Assembly: GCA_000437515.1 (NCBI GenBank)
Contig: FR898416.1
Coordinates: 1 to 32,583 of the forward strand
Direction of reading: 5' to 3'
From: Acidiphilium sp. CAG:727
Lineage (GTDB): Bacteria; Bacillota; Clostridia; Christensenellales; Borkfalkiaceae
DNA length: 32,583 bases
Part shown: positions 13,629 through 21,782 of the stretch, piece after piece
How the letters are laid out: every line of letters starts with the position of its first letter
How positions within the stretch are numbered: position 1 is the first letter of the stretch
Notes under the pieces: generated by a model
The model's input: the letters and a program-made list of their open reading frames with translations, nothing else
What the model was told of the DNA's origin: nothing
The model's database searches: none
Made by a program: the position numbers and the translations under genes

Positions 13629-15215
13629 TTATTGTTTGTTCATCGTTTCTTCGAGATAGGTGTCGTAGTCGACGGGACGGTCGTAAACCTTCTTGCCGCC
13701 GTCGATTTCGATTATACGGTTACAGACCGTATTCATAAGTTCGCGGTCGTGGCTCGTCATTAAAAGGCAGCCCTTAAACGCCACGAGTCCGTCGTTGAGC
13801 GCGGTTATCGATTCGAGATCGAGATGGTTCGTAGGTTCGTCGAGAATCATAAAATTACCGCCTTCGAGCATCATCTTGGCGAGCATACATCTTACTTTTT
13901 CTCCGCCGGAAATAACCGAGGCTTTCTTTTGAGATTCTTCGCCCGAAAACAACATTCTTGCGAGCCAGCCGCGGACGAATTCTTCGTAATGGTCGTAAGA
14001 ATATCTGCTGAGCCAGTCTACGAGCGACAAGTCGCAACCGACGAAATATTCGTCGTTATCCACGGGCAGATAGGTCGGCGTAATCGTCTTGCCCCATTTA
14101 TAATAGCCGCTGTCGGCGGTTTCTTTACCCATTAAAACGTCGTACAAAACCGAAATAGCCTTGCTGTTTCTGCCTACGATACCGATTTTATCTTCTCTGC
14201 CGACCGTAAACGACAAATTCTCGAAATACCCTTCTTTCGTAAGGTTTTCAACGAAAAGTATGTCGTTACCTATTTCGCGGTCGTATTTGAAATTGATGTA
14301 CGGATATTTTCTCGACGAAACTTTAATGTCGTTAATCGTAAGTTTTTCGAGTTCTTTCTTTCTTGCCGTAGCCTGTTTGGACTTTGAAGCGTTAGCCGAG
14401 AAACGAGCGATAAATTCCTGTAATTCTTTCGCGCGCTGTTCGGCTTTTTTATTCTGTTCCTTTTGCTGACGGGCGATAAGTTGGCTCGTCCTGTACCAGA
14501 AATCGTAGTTACCGAAGTAAACGTTGATTTTGCCGAAGTCCACGTCGCAGATATAGGTGCATACCTTATTCAAAAAATATCTGTTGTGCGAAACGATGAT
14601 AATCGTATTTTCGAAGTCCATCAGAAAGTCTTCGAGCCATTGCGTGGTCTTTATGTCGAGGTTGTTCGTGGGTTCGTCTAAAAGAAGCACGTCGGGGTTG
14701 CCGAAAAGAGCCTGAGCGAGAAGAATTTTAACCTTTTCTTTGCCGTCGAGTTCGCCCATTTTCATTTCGTAGTGTTCCGCGGGGATGTCGAGAGCGGATA
14801 AGAGTTTTTCCGCGTCGCTTTCCGCGTCCCATCCGCCGAGTTCGGCAAACTCGTTTTCGAGATCCGCCGCCCTTATGCCGTCTTCGTCGGTAAAGTCTTC
14901 TTTCTGATAGAGCGCGTCTTTTTCGTCCATAATATCAACGAGTCGTTTATGTCCGAGCATAACCGTCCTTATAACGGTTTCGTCGTTATATGCGTTCTGG
15001 TCCTGTTTAAGCACAGACATACGCTCGTTTTTATCCAGCGTAACCTCGCCTTTCTGCGGTTCGAGTTCGCCCGAAAGTATTCTCAAAAAGGTGGATTTGC
15101 CCGCCCCGTTCGCGCCGATGATGCCGTAGCAGTTACCTTTCGTGAATTTGATATTTACGTCTTCAAAAAGTTTTCTGCTGCCGAATTGCAGGCTTACTCC
15201 GTTGACTTGTAACAT
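13629..15215 (-). CDS. ABC-F family ATPase, YkpA/YbiT-like
   Basis: Encodes 528 residues. ABC-F proteins are soluble twin-ATPase proteins that act on ribosomes, not transporters. First ATPase: Walker A G-A-N-G-A-G-K-S-T at 34-42, signature L-D-G-K-E-K at 156-161, Walker B L-D-E-P-T-N at 179-184. A charged linker lies at about 245-300. Second ATPase: signature I-S-G-G-E-K at 435-440 and L-D-E-P-T-N at 458-463. Its Walker A region reads G-R-N-S-K-A-I-S (348-355), without the G-x-G-K-[ST] core, so the second site may bind ATP poorly. GAGG precedes the start. Terminators at 15230 and 13592 bracket it as a single-gene unit. The YkpA/YbiT assignment rests on the GELDGKEK-type first signature and is moderately sure. 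Confidence 0.9.
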   Translation of the reverse strand: MLQVNGVSLQFGSRKLFEDVNIKFTKGNCYGIIGANGAGKSTFLRILSGELEPQKGEVTLDKNERMSVLKQDQNAYNDETVIRTVMLGHKRLVDIMDEKDALYQKEDFTDEDGIRAADLENEFAELGGWDAESDAEKLLSALDIPAEHYEMKMGELDGKEKVKILLAQALFGNPDVLLLDEPTNNLDIKTTQWLEDFLMDFENTIIIVSHNRYFLNKVCTYICDVDFGKINVYFGNYDFWYRTSQLIARQQKEQNKKAEQRAKELQEFIARFSANASKSKQATARKKELEKLTINDIKVSSRKYPYINFKYDREIGNDILFVENLTKEGYFENLSFTVGREDKIGIVGRNSKAISVLYDVLMGKETADSGYYKWGKTITPTYLPVDNDEYFVGCDLSLVDWLSRYSYDHYEEFVRGWLARMLFSGEESQKKASVISGGEKVRCMLAKMMLEGGNFMILDEPTNHLDLESITALNDGLVAFKGCLLMTSHDRELMNTVCNRIIEIDGGKKVYDRPVDYDTYLEETMNKQ

Positions 15216-15229
15216 TTTTACCTCGCTTG

Positions 15230-15258
15230 AAAAAGGGTCGTCTTTCGACAGCCCTTTT
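15230..15258 (-). terminator. Intrinsic terminator of the large lipoprotein gene
   Basis: The arms AAAAGGG and CCCTTTTT enclose a second stem, GTCG/CGAC, with an AAAG loop, and a T-run follows on the minus strand. It lies between the lipoprotein stop at 15287 and the ABC-F start at 15215. Confidence 0.8.
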
Positions 15259-15286
15259 CGTGTTTTTTAACGTTTTGACTAATTTA

Positions 15287-16960
15287 TCAGTCTTTTTTGT
15301 TCATTCCGTCTTTAACGGTCTTCGCGTTGCCCGACGTCATTTTGCCGAGAAGAGATTCGTAAATGATTTTGTACTTTTTGCTGTCTTTTTCCGGGGCGTC
15401 GTAGAACTTCGCCTTTTCGGAATCTTTATCCTTATCGGCAATCGATTCGTCTTTATCTACGGTTTCGCAATGCGCGGCGTACTCCGCCGCCTTTTTGGTC
15501 GTGTCTACAGCGTAAACGTAAGACAGGAACGACGAATCGCTGTAAGCCGCGATAAACGCGTAATGAGTTTCGTTTTCAACCTTAAACGCCACGACTTCGG
15601 GTTTATACCAGGAGTTGTCTACGTCGAACGAGTTGATTCTGAACACTTCTTCGTCCATATGCGTACCGTCTTTAAGCAAAGTATAGTTGACTTTGTAATA
15701 GACGTTGCCGTTATGGAAGTAGAGATAATCGTCGTTACCTTCTTTCACGACGAAATCAAGCGTAGCGCCGCTGATCTTTTCGTTATCGAGAATTGTTTGC
15801 GCGCCGTGGTAATAAGGGTCACCTTCGCCCTTCTTCGTGTAATCGTAGAGCATAAGTCTCGAAGAATCGATATACAATATTTCGGAAGAGCCGAGATACA
15901 ACGCCGAATCGGAGAATACCGACGAGGCTACCGCGTCGCCTTCGTAGTTCATGAGTACGGTAACGGCTTCGTCGTTGTACTTAACGGCGTTGTCTTCGCC
16001 GAATTTGCTCCTTTCCATATACTTGTACGACTTCATGTTCGAAGTGGTACTGTCAAGCGAAGTTACGGAATAATAAAGCGTGTCCTGCGTGTATTTTATA
16101 AGGTCGAACGTGGCGCCCGTCATATAAACGCCTTTCTTTTCCGTATTGCCGGAAGTCATCTTTCCGATACCGTCGAGAATACGTTCGGCTTTGGCTTCGA
16201 CCTTGCTTTCGCCGAAGTTCACCGAATATACTTCGTAATAATTTTCGGTAGCGCGATTGCTGTCGTTATCGTCGGGATAAATCGTTTTGTTTACGGGTTT
16301 TATCGTATAGAAAAGCGCGGGATCGCCGACGTCGGACGAGAAAAGGATTTTTTGTATGGAAGAAACGCTGTCGGAATACTTGAATAACTGTTTTCTGCCG
16401 ATCGCGTCGTAAACGTAAAGGTCGGACGAATCTTTTACGATAAGGTAAACGTTTTTACCCGCCGAAACGTAACGATATTCTACCGAAGAGCCGAAATCTT
16501 TACCGCAGATAGATTTGGAGGTATCCGATCCGTCCGCTTTGGTTCTGAAGAACAAAAGTTTATCGGTCTTGACTTCGCCCTTGCTGTTCTTTTCGGTCGA
16601 CGGGGCGGCGTAATAGAAATATTCGTCGAACAGATACACGCCTGCCGCGGTATCGTCGGCAACGAGAAGTTTCGAGATTATGGTATCGCATTTGGCTTCC
16701 GAGCCTTTCGCGATATCGGTCTTTTTAACGCGAACGAGCGCGCCCTTGGTAACCTTGCCGGTTTCGTACTTGCCGGCGTCGGTCTTACCGTTCAGAAAAT
16801 ATACGTAATCGCCCGTTTCGACGAGAAAACCGCCGTTGGAAGAAACCTGCGACACCGTCGGGTCTTTCGATGCAACCGTCGGATTCGCGTCTTTCTTACA
16901 CGCGGCGAGCGATAAAGTCAATAAAGCCGCAAGAAAAACGGCAGACAACTTTTTCAACAT
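15287..16960 (-). CDS. Large predicted lipoprotein, beta-propeller-like
   Basis: Encodes 557 residues. The signal peptide ends in a clear lipobox L-A-A-C with the lipidated cysteine at residue 21, followed by K-K-D. The body is made of repeated short strands with D-x-Y-V-Y-F, E-Y-F-Y-Y and N-V-Y-L-I-V patterns spaced 40-60 residues apart, as in DUF5050-like or TolB-like propellers. No catalytic motif is visible. The phrase G-K-M-T-S-G-N occurs twice, near residues 275 and 543. Its role is unknown; an extracellular ligand-binding or envelope-monitoring role is inference. AAGGAG lies 8-9 nt before the start. The promoter -10 box is inside a perfect palindrome (17000-17026), so a dimeric regulator probably controls it. 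Confidence 0.75.
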   Translation of the reverse strand: MLKKLSAVFLAALLTLSLAACKKDANPTVASKDPTVSQVSSNGGFLVETGDYVYFLNGKTDAGKYETGKVTKGALVRVKKTDIAKGSEAKCDTIISKLLVADDTAAGVYLFDEYFYYAAPSTEKNSKGEVKTDKLLFFRTKADGSDTSKSICGKDFGSSVEYRYVSAGKNVYLIVKDSSDLYVYDAIGRKQLFKYSDSVSSIQKILFSSDVGDPALFYTIKPVNKTIYPDDNDSNRATENYYEVYSVNFGESKVEAKAERILDGIGKMTSGNTEKKGVYMTGATFDLIKYTQDTLYYSVTSLDSTTSNMKSYKYMERSKFGEDNAVKYNDEAVTVLMNYEGDAVASSVFSDSALYLGSSEILYIDSSRLMLYDYTKKGEGDPYYHGAQTILDNEKISGATLDFVVKEGNDDYLYFHNGNVYYKVNYTLLKDGTHMDEEVFRINSFDVDNSWYKPEVVAFKVENETHYAFIAAYSDSSFLSYVYAVDTTKKAAEYAAHCETVDKDESIADKDKDSEKAKFYDAPEKDSKKYKIIYESLLGKMTSGNAKTVKDGMNKKD

Positions 16961-16999
16961 ATCCTGCTCCTTAAAGAGAATACTTTGTTTCTTATAGGC

Positions 17000-17026
17000 A
17001 TACTTATAAATATGCTTTATAAGTAT
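17000..17026. promoter_or_regulatory. Perfect 11-bp inverted repeat, candidate operator
   Basis: ATACTTATAAA (17000-17010) and its exact reverse complement TTTATAAGTAT (17016-17026) flank a 5-nt spacer. It lies in the gap between two divergent genes and covers the -10 box of the lipoprotein promoter. No T-run follows, so it is an operator candidate rather than a terminator. Confidence 0.6.
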
Positions 17027-17050
17027 ACACTAATATTTGAAAATAAGCAA
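17022..17050 (-). promoter_or_regulatory. Promoter of the large lipoprotein gene
   Basis: On the minus strand TTGCTT (17045-17050) and TATACT (17022-17027) are spaced 17 nt apart. The -10 box overlaps one arm of the palindrome at 17000-17026, so a bound protein would block it. Confidence 0.65.
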
Positions 17051-17088
17051 CGAAATAACGCGCATAAAAATTAAAAAAGGAGCAAAAA

Positions 17089-17385
17089 ATGGAAAAATTC
17101 GGTCTTTTCGATATAATAGACAAGTTCAATTCGGCAAGCAAAGGCGAAAACGATTTTTCAAAGTCCGAACGGAAAACTGACAAACAGCCGACAGTCGACA
17201 ATCGGAGTTTGCTTAAAGATCCCGACGATTTCGCCCCGCCGCAATACGCCATGAACGCTAAAATGCAGGCGTTTATACGCAGGCACGACGAATTGGTCGC
17301 CGCCGTTCCGAAACCCGAAAAGAAAAAACGCGGCAGAAAAAAACAGGTCGCTGATCCGACAACAGAAAAAAGCGAAATGCGGTAA
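17089..17385 (+). CDS. Small charged protein with AT-hook-like motif, unknown function
   Basis: Encodes 98 residues, 30% or more of them charged. No signal peptide or membrane segment is visible. Near residue 79 lies K-K-K-R-G-R-K-K, like the R-G-R core of AT-hooks, which suggests contact with nucleic acid but proves nothing. I recognise no family. AAGGAG stands 8 nt before the ATG. The last codons (K-S-E-M-R) form the left arm of the terminator at 17368-17399 and the stop codon lies in its loop. It is divergent from the large lipoprotein and shares the palindromic control region; coregulation is possible. Confidence 0.65.
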   Translation: MEKFGLFDIIDKFNSASKGENDFSKSERKTDKQPTVDNRSLLKDPDDFAPPQYAMNAKMQAFIRRHDELVAAVPKPEKKKRGRKKQVADPTTEKSEMR

Positions 17386-17399
17386 CGCATTTCGCTTTT
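17368..17399 (+). terminator. Bidirectional terminator overlapping a coding end
   Basis: The 14-bp perfect arms AAAAGCGAAATGCG and CGCATTTCGCTTTT enclose the 4-nt loop GTAA, which carries the stop codon of the small plus-strand gene. The A-run on the left lets it act for rpsI on the minus strand as well. Confidence 0.85.
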
Positions 17400-17418
17400 C
17401 GATATTCGTCCGAAAAAA

Positions 17419-17832
17419 TTATCTCTTCGAGAACTGAGGAGCGCGACGAGCCTTTTTCAAGCCGTACTTCTTTCTTTCCTTCATTCTCGGATCTCTCGTA
17501 AGGAAACCTGCCTTTTTAAGAGCGGGACGAAGTTCGGGTTCTGCAACGACGAGCGCGCGCGCCACGCCGTGGCGGATAGCGCCTGCCTGACCCGTGAAGC
17601 CGCCGCCTACTACGTTTACGAAAACGTCGTACTTGCTTTCGGTTTCGGTCAATACGAGCGGTTGTCTGATGATAAGTTTAAGGGTATCGAGATCGCAATA
17701 TTCGTCGATACTTCTGCCGTTTATAGTGATTGCGCCCGTACCGCCGGGAATAAGTCTTACTCTCGCGATAGCGCTCTTTCTTCTACCGGTTCCCCAGTAT
17801 TGAAGTTTCTTCTTAACAGATACTTTTGCCAT
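17419..17832 (-). CDS. rpsI: Small ribosomal subunit protein S9 (uS9)
   Basis: Encodes 137 residues. S9 sits in the head of the 30S subunit and its basic tail reaches toward the P-site tRNA. G-T-G-R-R-K-S-A-I-A-R-V-R-L at about 14-27 and G-G-G-F-T-G-Q-A-G-A-I-R-H-G-V-A-R-A-L near 75-93 are diagnostic, and the C-terminus ends S-K-R as usual. GGAGGG lies 11 nt before the start. It follows rplM by 17 nt, the normal pair, and ends at the terminator at 17368-17399. Confidence 0.97.
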   Translation of the reverse strand: MAKVSVKKKLQYWGTGRRKSAIARVRLIPGGTGAITINGRSIDEYCDLDTLKLIIRQPLVLTETESKYDVFVNVVGGGFTGQAGAIRHGVARALVVAEPELRPALKKAGFLTRDPRMKERKKYGLKKARRAPQFSKR

Positions 17833-17849
17833 ATTCGTCTATCCCTCCG

Positions 17850-18284
17850 TTACTTGCCGAGTTTCAACTCGATGGGCTGTTGAGCCTGATGATTGTGTTC
17901 CGCACCTTTGTAAACGCGAAGTTTGGTAAGCATTTGTTTACCGAGACTGTTCTTCGGCAACATACCTTTTACCGCTTCGTAAACGACGAGATCGGACTTT
18001 TCAGCCATCATTCTCGTGTAAGGAACTTGTTTAAGTCCGCCGATGTAACCGGTGTGATAAGTGTAAAGTTTCTGATCGAGTTTCTTACCCGTAAGGACGA
18101 CCTTATCGCTGTTAAGAACTATAACGAAATCGCCTGTGTCGACGTTGGGAGTGAAGATGGGCTTATTTTTGCCTCTCAAAATAGAAGCAACCTGCGAAGC
18201 AAGTCTGCCGAGCGACATTCCCGAAGCATCAACGACGTACCATTTTCTATCAACGGAATTACCGTTTGCCATAAAAGTTTTCAT
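17850..18284 (-). CDS. rplM: Large ribosomal subunit protein L13 (uL13)
   Basis: Encodes 144 residues. L13 is an early assembly protein of the 50S subunit. R-K-W-Y-V-V-D-A-S-G-M-S-L-G-R-L-A near residue 13, Y-T-Y-H-T-G-Y-I-G-G-L near 74 and A-V-K-G-M-L-P-K-N-S-L-G near 104 are typical. The start has GGAG 9 nt upstream. A consensus promoter (18389-18417) precedes a leader of about 100 nt that can form small hairpins. Some Firmicutes have an L13 autoregulatory leader, but I cannot match this one to it. Confidence 0.97.
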   Translation of the reverse strand: MKTFMANGNSVDRKWYVVDASGMSLGRLASQVASILRGKNKPIFTPNVDTGDFVIVLNSDKVVLTGKKLDQKLYTYHTGYIGGLKQVPYTRMMAEKSDLVVYEAVKGMLPKNSLGKQMLTKLRVYKGAEHNHQAQQPIELKLGK

Positions 18285-18388
18285 CGTGAATCTCCAAAAA
18301 TCTTAATTATATAATATTCGTTATATAAGTTCGGTCGCCGATCGAGGGGCTAATTCGTCTTACGCACCTTTCCTTATAATGCCCGTAT

Positions 18389-18417
18389 ATTTTATTAAAT
18401 TTATTTCGGTTTGTCAA
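18389..18417 (-). promoter_or_regulatory. Promoter of rplM-rpsI
   Basis: On the minus strand TTGACA (18412-18417) and TAAAAT (18389-18394) are spaced 17 nt apart. The leader from about 18382 to 18284 holds the inverted repeats TCGG/CCGA and TTATATAA, which may be regulatory. Confidence 0.8.
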
Positions 18418-18454
18418 GCAATTTTCCGCGTTTCGATAAAATTTTCGGATAAAA

Positions 18455-19192
18455 TTATTCGTATTCGACGGATAACAGGGTAAGTCCGCGCGCGGGCATG
18501 GTTTTCCCCGCCGCGGTTCTGTCGCCTCCGTCGATTATCTTTTTCATACTTTCGGGGCTTTCTTCGCCGATCCCGATTTTAACGAGCGTGCCGACGATTA
18601 TCCGCACCATATTATATAAAAAGCCGTTACCGCAAACCGTAAAAGTATAATCTTCGCCGCTTTTTTCGACTTTTGCAAAGTAAATTTCCCTTACCGTGTC
18701 TTTCACCGACGAATCGGCTGCCAAAAAACATCTGAAATCGTGTCTGCCCGCAAGATAGCGGCACGCCTCGTTCATTTTATTTTCGTCCAACGCAAACGGA
18801 ACGTTTACGGCGTACCTGTCTTTAAGCGGACGGATATATTCCGAAACGTAGAGCGAGTAGCGATAGGTCTTTCTCTTCGCCGAAAACCTTGCGTGAAACC
18901 CGTCTTTCGCCTCGCCGCTTTCTACGATTTTTATATCTCGCGGCAAAAACGCGTTGAGCGCGCAGGCGTATTTTTCGGGCGGGATTTTTTCGCTCGTTAT
19001 ATCGAAATGCGCGATCTGCCCTGCGGCGTGTACGCCCGAATCCGTTCTTCCGCTGCCGATAACCGAAACCTTTTCGCCCGTGAGTTTTTTGATCGCTTCT
19101 TCTATAACGCCCTGTACGGTAACGCCGTTGGGCTGAACCTGCCAGCCGCAGTAGTCCGTGCCGTCGTATTCGATTTTAAGAACTATTCTCAT
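18455..19192 (-). CDS. truA: tRNA pseudouridine(38-40) synthase
   Basis: Encodes 245 residues. It makes pseudouridine at positions 38-40 in the anticodon arm of tRNAs. It begins M-R-I-V-L-K-I-E-Y-D-G-T-D-Y-C-G-W-Q, and G-S-G-R-T-D-S-G-V-H-A near residues 46-56 contains the catalytic aspartate. F-H-A-R-F-S-A-K-R-K-T-Y near 101 also fits the family. The ATG at 19192 overlaps the ecfT stop codon as ATGA; longer starts inside ecfT are not supported. It belongs to the conserved ecfA1-ecfA2-ecfT-truA order, with rplM-rpsI having its own promoter next. Confidence 0.95.
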   Translation of the reverse strand: MRIVLKIEYDGTDYCGWQVQPNGVTVQGVIEEAIKKLTGEKVSVIGSGRTDSGVHAAGQIAHFDITSEKIPPEKYACALNAFLPRDIKIVESGEAKDGFHARFSAKRKTYRYSLYVSEYIRPLKDRYAVNVPFALDENKMNEACRYLAGRHDFRCFLAADSSVKDTVREIYFAKVEKSGEDYTFTVCGNGFLYNMVRIIVGTLVKIGIGEESPESMKKIIDGGDRTAAGKTMPARGLTLLSVEYE

Positions 19193-20019
19193 ACGAATAA
19201 CCCCGTGAACAACCCGAAAAAGTAAGGGTCGTTGAAAAGTATTACGGCGGTCATGAACGCAGCGACAAACAACGCCGCTATCGGATCTCTCCAACCGAGT
19301 TTAAGTTTTTTGTATTTTACCCTGTTTTTGCTGCCGGAGTAACAACGCGCTTCCATAGCGTCGCCGAGTTCGTCGGCTCTTCTGAACGCGCTTACGAGCA
19401 GCGGTATAAGCACGGGCACGAGCGACTTTATTCTCGAAAAGACGTTGCCGCTTTCGAAGTCCGCGCCCCTTGCTTTCTGGGCGTTCATTATTCTATCCGT
19501 TTCGCTTGCGAGAGTCGGGATAAACCTGAGCGCGATAGACATTATAAGCGCAAGTTCGTGTACGGGGAATTTTACCCACGACAGCGGTTTTAATAAACTT
19601 TCTATTCCGTCGGTAAGGCTGACGGGAGTCGTCGTAAGCGTAAGTATCGAACTGCCCGCAACGAGCGTTATAAGCCTCGTCGCGAGAAACGCCGCGTTTA
19701 TAAGCCCTTCTTTCGTAACTACCCAGAAATAGACGGTATCGCCGGGCTTCGCGTCGTAAAACAAGACGTTGAGTACGGCGGTAAAAATCACGAGAAAAAT
19801 CACCGCTTTAAGGCTTTTGAGTACCGCCGTTACCGGTACGCCCGAAAACGCCACCGCAAGGCACAAAAAGAGTACGCAAAAGCCCAGCGTAAGAAAATTC
19901 TTCGCCAGAAAAATCATTACGATATAGGCAATGAGCAGCAGAAGTTTTACCCGCGGGTCGAGTCTGTGTATGAAAGACTTCGTAGGGTAATACCTGCCGA
20001 AAGACACGTCGCTTAACAT
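19189..20019 (-). CDS. ecfT: ECF transporter transmembrane subunit EcfT
   Basis: Encodes 276 residues with about five to six membrane helices. EcfT couples the two ATPases to exchangeable substrate-binding S proteins for vitamin and metal uptake. The start (H-R-L-D-P-R-V-K-L near residue 18) is family-typical. The coupling helices are visible in A-Q-K-A-R-G-A-D-F near 192-200 and A-M-E-A-R-C-Y near 233-239, the A-x-x-x-R-G/C-x signatures that contact the ATPases. No S component is nearby, so this is a shared group II module. It starts 4 nt after ecfA2 ends and overlaps truA by 4 nt. Confidence 0.94.
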   Translation of the reverse strand: MLSDVSFGRYYPTKSFIHRLDPRVKLLLLIAYIVMIFLAKNFLTLGFCVLFLCLAVAFSGVPVTAVLKSLKAVIFLVIFTAVLNVLFYDAKPGDTVYFWVVTKEGLINAAFLATRLITLVAGSSILTLTTTPVSLTDGIESLLKPLSWVKFPVHELALIMSIALRFIPTLASETDRIMNAQKARGADFESGNVFSRIKSLVPVLIPLLVSAFRRADELGDAMEARCYSGSKNRVKYKKLKLGWRDPIAALFVAAFMTAVILFNDPYFFGLFTGLFV

Positions 20020-20023
20020 TCGT

Positions 20024-20902
20024 TTACCGTCTTATAACCCCGTTTTTATACTCTTTTACGGCTTTTACGAAACCGTCTTCGTCGTAAGATGCAAGGTTTA
20101 ATTCAACCCCGCTTTTTTTAAGTTCTTCCGCTATGTACGCGGTCAGCGGCAAGCCGAGCCTTAATTCGTTCAATTCTTCCCCGCAGGAAAAAATCTCTTT
20201 GACGCTTCCGCATTTCACTATTTCTCCGCCTGAAAAAACCGCCGCTTTATTACAGTTTTCGGCGACCTCGTCCATATCGTGCGAAACGATTATTATCGTC
20301 TTGCACGTGGTGTTTTTAAGGTTTTGCAAAAGCCGCATAAGATCGCGTTTACCGCGCGGATCGAGCCCCGCCACGGGTTCGTCGAGAACGAGAATTTCGG
20401 GCGAAGTTACTATAACGCCGGCGATAGCCACTCTTCGTTTCTGCCCGCCGGACAACTCGAACGGCGATACGTTTTTCAGCGAAAGGTCGATACCCACCAG
20501 CGTGAGCGCGCGATCTACCGCCGCGTTTATTTCGTCTTCTTTGGCGTTCGGGAAAAAGTTTTTATACCCGAAAGCCACGTCCTGCCCGACCGTTTCGGCA
20601 AACAGTTGATATTCGGGGTACTGAAAGACCATACCCACCTTGGAGCGAAGGTTTTTAAGCAATTTTTTATCCGTCTTTTTGCCGCCGACCATAACCGTAT
20701 CGCCGACGGTCAGAGTTCCGCTCTGCAACGGCAGAAGCGCGTTAAGGTGCTGCACGAACGTGCTTTTACCGCTGCCGGTATGCCCGATTATCCCGAAAAA
20801 ATCGCCTTCTTCGATCGTAAGAGAAACGTTTTTCAAAGCGTCCGAACGGAACGCCGTTTTTTTGTTGTAAGAGAAACTTATATTTTCGGCAACGATTCGC
20901 AT
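20024..20902 (-). CDS. ecfA2: ECF transporter ATPase EcfA2
   Basis: Encodes 292 residues. It is one half of the ATPase pair of the energy-coupling module. Walker A G-H-T-G-S-G-K-S-T lies at about 40-48, the Q-loop V-F-Q-Y-P-E-Y-Q-L-F near 92-101, the signature L-S-G-G-Q-K-R-R-V-A near 149-158 and Walker B I-L-V-L-D-E-P near 169-175. The C-terminal extension is typical of EcfA. Its start overlaps the end of ecfA1 by 25 nt, a strong sign of coupled translation, and EcfT follows. Confidence 0.94.
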   Translation of the reverse strand: MRIVAENISFSYNKKTAFRSDALKNVSLTIEEGDFFGIIGHTGSGKSTFVQHLNALLPLQSGTLTVGDTVMVGGKKTDKKLLKNLRSKVGMVFQYPEYQLFAETVGQDVAFGYKNFFPNAKEDEINAAVDRALTLVGIDLSLKNVSPFELSGGQKRRVAIAGVIVTSPEILVLDEPVAGLDPRGKRDLMRLLQNLKNTTCKTIIIVSHDMDEVAENCNKAAVFSGGEIVKCGSVKEIFSCGEELNELRLGLPLTAYIAEELKKSGVELNLASYDEDGFVKAVKEYKNGVIRR

Positions 20903-21726
20903 AACTTTGTCGCAAGTTCCTCCTTTGTCAGAATTTGCCCGTCGAGTTCAATTCCCGCCGCCCTTAATTTTTCGGCGAGAGAAGCCGCCCTCGGCAATTC
21001 GAGTCCGCACTCGCGTATCTCGTCTTTTTTTGCGAAAATTCCGGCGGACGTACCCTGCATGGCGATTTTGCCGCCGTGAAGCACGAAAATTCTGTCGGAA
21101 TTTACCGCTTCGTCCATATAATGAGTGATATTTATAACCGTAAGACCGTGATTTTTATTAAGGTCTTTAACGACGGACATAACTTCGTTTCTGCCCTTTG
21201 GGTCAAGCATGGAAGTCGCTTCGTCGAGTATTAAAATTTCGGGGTCGATGGCGAGCGCGCCCGCAATAGCCACCCTTTGTTTCTGTCCGCCCGACAATCT
21301 CGCGACTTCAACGTTGCGATATTTTTCCATATCGGTAACTTTAAGCACGTAATCTATTCTCTCGCCCGTCTTTTCTCTCGGCATTCCGATATTTTCGGGG
21401 CCGAAAGCAATATCGTCTTCGACTATCGAAGCGACCTGCTGGTTATCCGGGTTCTGAAAGACGGTGCCGACGCGTTTTCTTATATCGAAAAGCGTTTTTT
21501 TATCGGCGGTATTCATTCCGAACACTTCGACCTTGCCTTCCACGGGCTGCAAAAGCCCGTTGATAAGCCGCGACAGCGTAGATTTACCGCTGCCGTTAGA
21601 CCCGATAAGCGACACGAACTCGCCCTTTTCGATAGCGAGCGACAATCCGCAAAGCACCTTGCGAACGGGCTCGCCCTCCCTTTGAGGGTACGCGAAAGAT
21701 AAGTTTTCGATATTAACCGCATTCAT
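20878..21726 (-). CDS. ecfA1: ECF transporter ATPase EcfA1
   Basis: Encodes 282 residues. It pairs with EcfA2 to power uptake through EcfT. It has Walker A G-S-N-G-S-G-K-S-T, the Q-loop V-F-Q-N-P-D-N-Q, the signature L-S-G-G-Q-K-Q-R-V-A and Walker B I-L-I-L-D-E-A-T-S-M-L-D-P. The ATG at 21726 is preferred to an in-frame ATG at 21804: the family begins M-x-x-V-x-I-E-N-L-S-F-A-Y, and the longer version would start inside the terminator and cross the promoter. No good ribosome binding site lies upstream. The promoter at 21734-21762 puts the start of transcription at the ATG, so the mRNA may be leaderless. Confidence 0.94.
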   Translation of the reverse strand: MNAVNIENLSFAYPQREGEPVRKVLCGLSLAIEKGEFVSLIGSNGSGKSTLSRLINGLLQPVEGKVEVFGMNTADKKTLFDIRKRVGTVFQNPDNQQVASIVEDDIAFGPENIGMPREKTGERIDYVLKVTDMEKYRNVEVARLSGGQKQRVAIAGALAIDPEILILDEATSMLDPKGRNEVMSVVKDLNKNHGLTVINITHYMDEAVNSDRIFVLHGGKIAMQGTSAGIFAKKDEIRECGLELPRAASLAEKLRAAGIELDGQILTKEELATKLCESLPKI

Positions 21727-21733
21727 ACCGATT

Positions 21734-21762
21734 ATTCTACCACAAAAGCCCTTTTTTAACAA
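21734..21762 (-). promoter_or_regulatory. Promoter of the ecf operon, start point at the ATG
   Basis: On the minus strand TTGTTA (21757-21762) and TAGAAT (21734-21739) are spaced 17 nt apart. The ATG at 21726 begins 8 nt after the last base of the -10 box. Confidence 0.65.
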
Positions 21763-21782
21763 GCAAATAAAAAGACTATTAA

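Noticed and set aside
15227..16387. Long plus-strand open frame (386 codons) opposite the large lipoprotein
   Set aside because: It is the shadow of a real minus-strand gene with signal peptide, ribosome binding site and promoter; the shadow is rich in Val, Arg and Phe and has no recognisable domain.
18285..18388. Known L13 leader RNA before rplM
   Set aside because: A promoter and a structured leader of about 100 nt exist, but I cannot match conserved features of that RNA family by eye.
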